A stretch of 34,218 nucleotides of DNA from Gemmatimonadales bacterium (lineage in GTDB: Bacteria > Gemmatimonadota > Gemmatimonadetes > Gemmatimonadales > GWC2-71-9): assembly GCA_013813675.1 (NCBI GenBank), contig JACCRH010000346.1:1-34218 (forward strand), in the 5' to 3' direction. Of the stretch, positions 28,671 through 34,218 are shown one piece after another (the first letter of the stretch is position 1; each line of letters begins with the position of its first letter). Position numbers and translations under genes: made by a program. The notes beneath the pieces are model-generated. The model was not told the origin of the DNA. It searched no databases and was given only the letters and a program-made list of their open reading frames with translations.

Positions 28671-28699
28671 TTGTCAGTCCCGACCTGGCGGCGTATCTA
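28671..28699 (+). promoter_or_regulatory. Possible promoter of the ompA-like gene, leaderless
   Basis: TTGTCA and TATCTA are exactly 17 bp apart. The -10 ends 8 bp before ATG 28708, so the transcript would be leaderless; no ribosome binding site is visible before that ATG. Confidence 0.35.
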
Positions 28700-28707
28700 T
28701 TTGACCC

Positions 28708-30246
28708 ATGCGAACCTACCGACGTCCTTCTCGATCCCTCGCCGAGGGGTACCGGGTAGTCCGTGCCCTGGCCCCGCTCCTGCTCTTTGCCTCGGCACTC
28801 CAGGCCCAGCAACGCCGGTATCTGGTCGAGCTTGGCGCCGGTGTTCTCAATCAATCCTATGGCTCCATCACCGAGCTCAAGAGCGCGTTCGGCGGAGTCG
28901 GGCGGGTCGGGCTCTGGCTGCCCTACCATTTCTCGGTCGAGCTCGAGGGCGCGTTTGCCGGGGCGAAGACCAAGGATACGGATGTCGGCGTCAGTACCAG
29001 GACCTTCATCGGGTCGATCCTCTACAACATTCCGCTGGGCCGCAACGCATGGGGACATCTCCGGGCGGGAGGGGGATCGACCAAGTTCGGTGATCCCTGT
29101 CCCACCGCTGTCGCCTCCACCATCATCTGTGGCAGCAGCAGCGCGCTGGCGGGCGGGGCGGGCGTGCGCGTCGGCATCGGCTCCGAGGTCCTCATTCGAG
29201 GCGATCTGGCCCTGACCCGCAACCGGAGTAAAGACCCTCCACGCAGCTTCACCAACCTCGGCGTGAGCGTCGGTCTCAGCTACATGCTCGGGAGCAAGCC
29301 GATCCCCGACAGCGATGGGGATGGCGTCCTGGAGAACCGCGACCGCTGCCCGGATACCCCAGCCGGCGCGCAGGTGGACGGGACCGGGTGCCCCAGCGAC
29401 AGCGACGCGGACGGCGTGCCCGACGGGGTGGACCGCTGCGCCAACACCGCGCCGGGCGCCTCGGTCAACTCGACCGGATGCACCCAGGACTCCGATGGCG
29501 ACAACATCGCCGACGGGCTGGACCGCTGCCCCGATACCGAGACCGGGGTGCTGGTGGACCCCAACGGCTGCCCCAAGGACAGCGACGGGGATTCCATTCC
29601 CGACGGCCTCGACCGCTGCTCCGAGACGCCGCGCGGCGCGACGGTGGACGCCCTCGGCTGCCCCGGGGACGAGGACGGCGACGGTGTGCTCGACGGTCTC
29701 GATCGCTGCCCCCGGACGCCGACGGGAGCGACGATCAACCCCGCCGGATGCCCCACGGCGCCCGGCGCGGCGGCGCGGCCGGCTCCACCCGATCCCCAGA
29801 CGCCGGCGCAGCCACCGGCGGTGACCCCACGACCGTCTCGGGTCCAGCGCGACCCGCCTCGACCCCAGCCGACGGCCAGAGCGTCTCGATCGGGGATCGT
29901 GGCGGGAGTCCTCCCCGGCGTCGGGTTTGCCCCCGGCACCGCGCGGCTTCTGCCCCAGTCGTACGCCGCGCTCGACTCCATCGCCGGGATCCTCCAGGCG
30001 GACACTACCCTTAGGGCGGAAGTCGGTGCGCACACCGACAACGCCGGCGTGGCCGCGCAGAACCAACATCTCACCAACCTCCAGGCCGACGCGGTGCGGA
30101 CCTACCTGGTCACCAAGGGCGTCAACTTTCAGCAGGTGCAGGCGCGGGGTTATGGCGGCGGCATCCCTCTCACCACCGACAATACGCCCCGCGGCCGGTT
30201 GGCGAACCGAAGAGTGGAGATCAAGCCGGTCGCACCGGGCCTCTGA
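28708..30246 (+). CDS. OmpA-family outer membrane protein with TSP3 repeats
   Basis: The 512-residue preprotein has a signal peptide with a long basic start (residues 1-34, ending ASALQAQ), then a beta-barrel-like N-terminal domain to about 195 with Cys pairs (DPCPT, IICGSSS). Five 30-residue TSP3-type calcium-binding repeats follow (DSDGDGV...DRCPDTPAG...GCP). Next come a Pro-rich linker and a C-terminal OmpA peptidoglycan-binding domain (GFAPGTARLLPQSYAALDSIA, VGAHTDNAG, RGYGGGIPL, NRRVEIKP). It would anchor the outer membrane to peptidoglycan and span the periplasm with a calcium-stiffened stalk. Divergent from selW, it ends at a strong terminator. Confidence 0.93.
   Translation: MRTYRRPSRSLAEGYRVVRALAPLLLFASALQAQQRRYLVELGAGVLNQSYGSITELKSAFGGVGRVGLWLPYHFSVELEGAFAGAKTKDTDVGVSTRTFIGSILYNIPLGRNAWGHLRAGGGSTKFGDPCPTAVASTIICGSSSALAGGAGVRVGIGSEVLIRGDLALTRNRSKDPPRSFTNLGVSVGLSYMLGSKPIPDSDGDGVLENRDRCPDTPAGAQVDGTGCPSDSDADGVPDGVDRCANTAPGASVNSTGCTQDSDGDNIADGLDRCPDTETGVLVDPNGCPKDSDGDSIPDGLDRCSETPRGATVDALGCPGDEDGDGVLDGLDRCPRTPTGATINPAGCPTAPGAAARPAPPDPQTPAQPPAVTPRPSRVQRDPPRPQPTARASRSGIVAGVLPGVGFAPGTARLLPQSYAALDSIAGILQADTTLRAEVGAHTDNAGVAAQNQHLTNLQADAVRTYLVTKGVNFQQVQARGYGGGIPLTTDNTPRGRLANRRVEIKPVAPGL
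29308..29757 (+). repeat. Five tandem 90-bp TSP3-type calcium-binding repeats
   Basis: The unit is 30 codons, beginning DxDGDGxxDGxDRC and ending GCPx. All five keep the acidic ligands and both Cys. The fifth begins DEDGDG. Confidence 0.85.
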
Positions 30247-30252
30247 TTTGCG

Positions 30253-30298
30253 GAAGAAGAACGCCGGGGCGCCACTGGGTGCCCCGGCGTTCTTCTTT
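30253..30298. terminator. Strong intrinsic terminator after the ompA-like gene
   Basis: AAGAAGAACGCCGGGGCGCC pairs with GGTGCCCCGGCGTTCTTCTT across an ACTG loop, then TTTC. Because the arms end in A and T runs it could work on both strands. The next gene begins 16 bp later. Confidence 0.9.
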
Positions 30299-30313
30299 CT
30301 CGGATCAGGGGTC

Positions 30314-31525
30314 ATGCACCGCTCTCTCAGGCTCGGCATTCTGGCGATTTTTCTGCACGTCGCCTCCCTCGAAGCCCAGCAGGGCCCCCGCTGGGCGGAC
30401 GAGCTGCCCCCCGCCCCGGCGCCCCCGGACTCGATCTTCGCCGTCCCGGGGATGGAGGCGCCGGTCCGCTGGCCCGCTCCGCCGCTCGACCGACCCCCGG
30501 CCAGCATGCGCGCCCTCTACGTCAACGCGTGGGCCTTCGGCGGCAAGCGCTTTCACGAGCTGGTGCGGCTCGCCGACCGGACCGAGGTCAATGCGTTCGT
30601 GGTGGACGTAAAGGACGACACCGGGTACCTCACTTACCGGTCCCAGGTCCGGACCGCGGTCGAGATCGGCGCCAACCAGCAGCTCCGCGCCCGCGACACA
30701 CGGGAGCGGGTTCGGATCATGCGCGAGCACGGGATTTTTCCCATCGCCCGCATCGTGGTGGCGAAGGACCCGTTGCTCGCCGCCAAGAAGCCCCTGTGGT
30801 CGGTCCAGCACGTGAACGGCGGACTCTGGCGCGACCGGCTCGACTTCGCCTGGGTGGATGCGTTCAACGATTCGATCTGGGTCTACGCCGCGGAGCTGGC
30901 CGCCGAGGCGGTGCGCATGGGCTTCGCCGAGGTGCAGTACGACTATGTGCGGTTCCCCGACGAGCCCGAGAGCCGTCTGGCGAGCGCGCTCTTCCCCGGC
31001 CGGCGTCCCGGCGAGACCAAGCGGCAGGGTGTGACCCGCAACCTGCGCCTGTTGCGGGAGCGAACCAGGCCGATCGGCGTGCCTTTCACCATCGACGTCT
31101 TTGGCCTCACCACCAGCGCGCGCGGCGACATGGGGATCGGGCAGTACTGGGAGGACCTGGTCACCACCGCGGACGTGGTGTTGCCGATGGTATACCCCAG
31201 CCACTACATGCGCGGGGTCTACAACCTGAAGCACCCCAATAGCGAGCCGTACCAGGTGATCCGGCGCGCGATGCAGGACGCGCTGCGCCGCTCGGCGCCC
31301 CTGGGAGAGACTGCCGAGATCCGGCCCTATCTCCAGGCGTTCACGCTGGGCCAGCCCCGCTACACCCCGGCGTTGGTGCGAGAACAGATCCGCGCCGCCG
31401 AGGAGCTGGGCCTCGATTCATGGGTGCTGTGGAACCCTAGGAGCGCCTACGACCCGGCGATCTTCCGTCCCAAAGCCGCTTCCTTGAGTGCGCTGCCAGT
31501 CACGGATGTGACCTCCGGGCAATGA
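30314..31525 (+). CDS. Secreted DUF4015 glycoside-hydrolase-like TIM-barrel protein
   Basis: The 403-residue preprotein has a signal peptide (MHRSLRLGILAIFLHVASLEAQ) and a (beta/alpha)8 domain: ALYVNAWAFGGKRFHELVRLADRTEVNAFVVDVKDDTGYLTY, IFPIARIVVAKDPLLA, GFAEVQYDYVRFPDEP, FTIDVFGLTT, VVLPMVYPSHY and LQAF. The Asp/Glu-rich strand ends (VVDVKDD, QYDYVRFPDEP) are where a retaining glycosidase would hold its acids, but no substrate is known; DUF4015 proteins are often annotated as putative glycoside hydrolases. ATG 30314 follows CAGGGG at a short distance. It starts 16 bp after the terminator, so its promoter must be within or beyond that hairpin. The gap of 120 bp after it holds a promoter. Confidence 0.85.
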   Translation: MHRSLRLGILAIFLHVASLEAQQGPRWADELPPAPAPPDSIFAVPGMEAPVRWPAPPLDRPPASMRALYVNAWAFGGKRFHELVRLADRTEVNAFVVDVKDDTGYLTYRSQVRTAVEIGANQQLRARDTRERVRIMREHGIFPIARIVVAKDPLLAAKKPLWSVQHVNGGLWRDRLDFAWVDAFNDSIWVYAAELAAEAVRMGFAEVQYDYVRFPDEPESRLASALFPGRRPGETKRQGVTRNLRLLRERTRPIGVPFTIDVFGLTTSARGDMGIGQYWEDLVTTADVVLPMVYPSHYMRGVYNLKHPNSEPYQVIRRAMQDALRRSAPLGETAEIRPYLQAFTLGQPRYTPALVREQIRAAEELGLDSWVLWNPRSAYDPAIFRPKAASLSALPVTDVTSGQ

Positions 31526-31570
31526 GTTGGCAGGGCCCTCCCCGGGGTGCTCGCCTCCCCTCCGACCGGC

Positions 31571-31598
31571 TTGACCGGCATTCAGCCAGGCTTATTCT
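31571..31598 (+). promoter_or_regulatory. Candidate sigma70 promoter of the cytochrome c gene
   Basis: TTGACC and TATTCT lie 16 bp apart (5 of 6 and 4 of 6 to consensus). The leader would be about 40 nt and includes AGGAG before the ATG. Confidence 0.5.
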
Positions 31599-31645
31599 CA
31601 GAGACCGAGAGGTTGGCAACGCCCTCACCCCCATAGGAGTACACG

Positions 31646-32029
31646 ATGCTTTTCCCCGCTCGCCTCGGTCTGCTGCTCGCCCTGGCCGCGCTGGCAGGTG
31701 CCGGCGAGGCCGCCGCGCAGGATAAAGCCGCGCCCGCCGGCGGGACGCCGGCCGCGATCGCCAAGGGCGACACGATCTTCCACAAGACCGGCCTATGCTA
31801 CGCCTGTCACGGCAGCAACGCCGAGGGCACCATTGGACCCAACCTCACCGATGCGGAATGGCTGCACGGCGACGGCTCCTACGACATGATCGTCGCCACC
31901 GTGACGTCGGGGATTCCCGCCGAGAAAGCGAAGAAGGGCGTTCCCATGCCGGCCAAGGGCGGCAGCTCGATCACGGACGAAGAGGTGAAGGCGGTGGCGG
32001 CCTACGTCTATTCGTTGAGCCACAAGTAG
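31646..32029 (+). CDS. Small periplasmic class I cytochrome c
   Basis: The 127-residue preprotein has a signal peptide (MLFPARLGLLLALAALAGAGEAAAQ) and one heme motif C51-Y-A-C54-H55 followed by GSNAEGTIGPNLTDAEW, with Met101 in PMPAKGGSS as the likely sixth ligand and a closing AVAAYVYSLSHK helix. It is a monoheme electron carrier of the periplasm, partner unknown. AGGAG lies 7 nt before ATG 31646. It has its own promoter at 31571 and is followed after 6 bp by the YyaL-like gene, probably in one transcript. Confidence 0.9.
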   Translation: MLFPARLGLLLALAALAGAGEAAAQDKAAPAGGTPAAIAKGDTIFHKTGLCYACHGSNAEGTIGPNLTDAEWLHGDGSYDMIVATVTSGIPAEKAKKGVPMPAKGGSSITDEEVKAVAAYVYSLSHK

Positions 32030-32035
32030 CCAGCC

Positions 32036-34126
32036 TTGTCCCCCAATCGTCTCGGCAACGCCGCCTCCGCCTACCTCCAGTCGGCGGCGCACCAGCCGAT
32101 CCATTGGTATCCCTGGGGCACCGATGCCTTCTCCGCGGCCCGAGGGCAGGACCGGCCGGTGCTGCTCGACATCGGCGCGGTGTGGTGCCACTGGTGTCAC
32201 GTGATGGACGGCGAGTCCTACGAAGACCCCGCGCTGGCCCAGTACCTCAACGACAACTTTATCTGCATCAAGGTGGACCGGGACGAACGGCCGGACGTGG
32301 ACGCGCGGTACCAGCGCGCGGTCCAGGCGTTCACCCGGCAGGGCGGCTGGCCGCTCACGGCGTTCCTGACGCCGGAGGGCGAGGTGTTCTACGGGGGCAC
32401 CTATTTCCCCCCTGAAGGAAAGTACGGGCAGCCGGGATTCCGCACGGTGCTCGGAAGCGTGCTCGAGGCGTATCGCTCCCGGCGGGGGCAAGTGGAGGCG
32501 CAGGCGCAGGCGATCCGCCGAGTGCTCGACGCCCATCTCGACGAGAGCGCGCCGGGGGAGCCGTCGGCGGCGCTGTTGACCGAAGCGGAGAATCAGATCG
32601 CCCGAGTGTTCGATCCGGTCCATGGGGGGTTCGGCAGCCAGCCGAAATTCCCCCATCCCGGCGCGGTGACCCTCCTGCTCCATCGCTGGCACGACCAGCC
32701 CGGCGACGAGATCCGGCGCATCATCGATCGAACGCTCGAAGGCATGGCTCGGGGCGGGATGTACGACCAGCTGGGCGGAGGGTTCCACCGCTACAGCGTG
32801 GACGCGAAGTGGATCGTGCCGCATTTCGAAAAGATGTCGTACGACAACTCGGAGCTGCTGAAGGCGTATCTCGACGCCCACGCGGCGTTCGGAATCGAGG
32901 AGTACGCCGAGGTGGCGCGGGGGATCGTGCGCTGGGTCCGTGAGGTCGCCTCGGACCCCGAGGCCGGCTACGCCGCGAGCCAGGATGCCGACGTCGGCCT
33001 GGACGACGACGGCGACTACTTCACCTGGACGAGGGAGGAGGCCGCCGCGGTCCTCTCGGGGGACGAGCTGGACGTGGCCGCCGCATTCTACGACATCGGC
33101 ACCGCGGGCGAGATGCATCACAATCCGGGCAAGAACGTCCTCTTCGTCGCGGCGCCGCTGCCGGCGGTAGCTCGGCTCACCGGTCTCACGGAGGACGCCG
33201 CCAGGCTGCTGCTCGCGTCCGCGCGGCGGAAGCTGCTCGAGGCCAGAGCCCTCCGACCCGCGCCGTTCATCGACCGCACCCGTTACGCCAACTGGAATGC
33301 GATGATGGCGTCGGCGATGCTGCGTGCCTGGGCGGTGCTGGGCGATGCCCGGGCCCGCAGTCACGCGCTCGCGACGCTCGCGCTGCTGCGGCGCGAGAGC
33401 CCGGAGCCCGACGCCTTGTCCCACACCCCTGGCGGCGTCACCGGCCTGGTGGATGACCAGGTGCAGGCGGCCGCGGCGGCGCTCGACGCCTACGAAGCCA
33501 CCGGCGACCGGGAGTGGCTGCACTGGGGCGAGCGGCTCATGGCGCGGGTCTGGAAGGACTACTGGGACGATGCCGCGGGTGGATTGTTCGACACTGCCCG
33601 CGGCCGGAGCGGCGAGGAGGGTCTGCTCCCCGCTCGGGTCAAGCCGGTGCAGGACACACCCACGCCGTCGCCCAACGGGGTCGCGGGCATCACCTTCACG
33701 CGGCTGCACGAGCTGACTGGCGAAGCGCTCTGGCGCGAGCGGGCGGGTGCGCTGGCCTCGGCCTTCGCCGGCGGTGCCGCCGACCTCGGGCTTCACGGCT
33801 CGGCCTTCCTGCTGGCGCTCGACTGGTACCTCAATCCCACCACCCACCTGGTGGTGATCGGCGAGGAGGGCGACGAAACCGCCGCTGCGATGCACCGGGT
33901 GGCGCTCGCCGGCTTCGCGCCCCGGCGGGTGGTACAGCGGCTCACGCCGGCGCAAGCCGGGCCAGGCAAGCTGCCGCCGGCGCTGGCGGGTATGCTGGCG
34001 GCAGGAGCGGGGACGCGAGGCTATGCCTGCATCGGCACGAGCTGCAGCCTTCCGGTCTCGACGCTCGCTGACTGGGAGCGTCAGGTGTCGGCAATCAGTC
34101 GGCAGAGTAGTGTGTCATCATCCTGA
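32036..34126 (+). CDS. YyaL/DUF255 thioredoxin-domain protein with glycosidase-like toroid
   Basis: The 696-residue protein starts SPNRLGNAASAYLQSAAHQPIHWYPWG, typical of the spermatogenesis-associated protein 20/YyaL family. It has a thioredoxin-like domain with C51-H-W-C54-HVM and DRDERPDVDARYQ, followed by an (alpha/alpha)6 barrel (GFGSQPKFPHPG, GGFHRYSVDAKWIVPHFEKMSYDNSELLKAY, YFTWT, YANWNAMMASAMLRAW). The family's biochemical function is not established. The start is TTG 32036, 6 bp after the cytochrome c stop, without a visible ribosome binding site, so translation is probably coupled. The last codons and the TGA stop are provided by a dispersed palindromic repeat, and the tail after VSTLADWERQ is not conserved. 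Confidence 0.9.
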   Translation: MSPNRLGNAASAYLQSAAHQPIHWYPWGTDAFSAARGQDRPVLLDIGAVWCHWCHVMDGESYEDPALAQYLNDNFICIKVDRDERPDVDARYQRAVQAFTRQGGWPLTAFLTPEGEVFYGGTYFPPEGKYGQPGFRTVLGSVLEAYRSRRGQVEAQAQAIRRVLDAHLDESAPGEPSAALLTEAENQIARVFDPVHGGFGSQPKFPHPGAVTLLLHRWHDQPGDEIRRIIDRTLEGMARGGMYDQLGGGFHRYSVDAKWIVPHFEKMSYDNSELLKAYLDAHAAFGIEEYAEVARGIVRWVREVASDPEAGYAASQDADVGLDDDGDYFTWTREEAAAVLSGDELDVAAAFYDIGTAGEMHHNPGKNVLFVAAPLPAVARLTGLTEDAARLLLASARRKLLEARALRPAPFIDRTRYANWNAMMASAMLRAWAVLGDARARSHALATLALLRRESPEPDALSHTPGGVTGLVDDQVQAAAAALDAYEATGDREWLHWGERLMARVWKDYWDDAAGGLFDTARGRSGEEGLLPARVKPVQDTPTPSPNGVAGITFTRLHELTGEALWRERAGALASAFAGGAADLGLHGSAFLLALDWYLNPTTHLVVIGEEGDETAAAMHRVALAGFAPRRVVQRLTPAQAGPGKLPPALAGMLAAGAGTRGYACIGTSCSLPVSTLADWERQVSAISRQSSVSSS

Positions 34127-34218
34127 GCGGAGCAGTATGTCATCCTGAGCGGCACTGTCATCCTGAGCGGAGCGAAGGAGCCGAAGCGCCGCTCAGCCTC
34201 CTTCGCTCCGCTCAGGAT
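34114..34218. repeat. Dispersed palindrome, copy 4, with tandem partial arms (runs off window end)
   Basis: Three direct copies of GTCATCCTGAGCGG (first with an extra ATC) at 34114, 34139 and 34157 precede one opposite arm (CTCCTTCGCTCCGCTCAGGAT) that ends at the window edge. The first provides the TGA stop of the YyaL-like gene. Confidence 0.85.

Noticed and set aside
28549..30507. Minus-strand open frame of 652 codons opposite the ompA-like gene
   Set aside because: The translation mirrors the OmpA/TSP3 gene and the terminator; only its last codons (before the UGA) are real, as the start of selW.
1..34218. CRISPR arrays, tRNA, rRNA or transposase genes
   Set aside because: No regularly spaced direct repeats with unique spacers, no cloverleaf or rRNA sequence, and no transposase motifs were seen.

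Overview
The window is a GC-rich bacterial chromosome segment, read here as most likely from a Gemmatimonadota-type soil or sediment methylotroph; Methylomirabilota/Rokubacteria remain possible. The reasons are the XoxF-type methanol dehydrogenase next to genes for bacterial tetrahydromethanopterin (dH4MPT) and methanofuran-type cofactors, the TSP3-repeat OmpA protein, secreted M3 and S9 peptidases, and dispersed 70-bp palindromes built on a TCCTGAGCGGAGCGAAGGA core. The taxonomy is inference; there is no rRNA or tRNA gene in the window.

Region 1 (1-446) is the end of an EthD-like gene with an internal 120-bp duplication. Region 2 (555-15340) is a C1-cofactor cluster: ATP-grasp ligase, CitG-like protein, PTPS, HisA-like protein (opposite strand), MfnF-like and MfnE-like proteins, a GGDEF-EAL receptor (opposite strand), MfnB (opposite strand), an SDR, a pterin carbinolamine dehydratase, a dihydropteroate synthase-like protein, PabB, PabA, DUF447 and MptG. 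Most same-strand neighbours overlap by ATGA or GTGA. Together they would supply the pterin, p-aminobenzoate, beta-RFAP and aminomethylfuran parts of the carriers that receive formaldehyde. Fae, MtdB, Mch, Fhc, MfnC and PQQ synthesis genes are not in the window.

Region 3 (15337-24450) begins with a near-consensus sigma70 promoter, then a roughly 660-nt non-coding leader, then xoxF, three hairpins, xoxJ and xoxG. It continues with five tightly spaced genes: a pentapeptide-repeat protein, a YVTN beta-propeller of the PQQ-associated type, two paralogous secreted proteins with a JAMM-like metal-ligand pattern, and an M3-type peptidase. Methanol oxidised in the periplasm by XoxF, passing electrons to XoxG, would give formaldehyde for the carriers made by region 2.

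Region 4 (24463-34218) holds general functions: DoxX-like membrane protein, prolyl oligopeptidase, phosphofructokinase, a SelW-like selenoprotein with an in-frame UGA and a SECIS-like hairpin (easily missed by gene callers), an OmpA protein with five TSP3 repeats, a strong terminator, a DUF4015 protein, a small cytochrome c and a YyaL/DUF255 protein. The selW stop overlaps the pfk start. The 70-bp palindromes lie at several gene borders and in two places supply a likely ribosome binding site or a stop codon.
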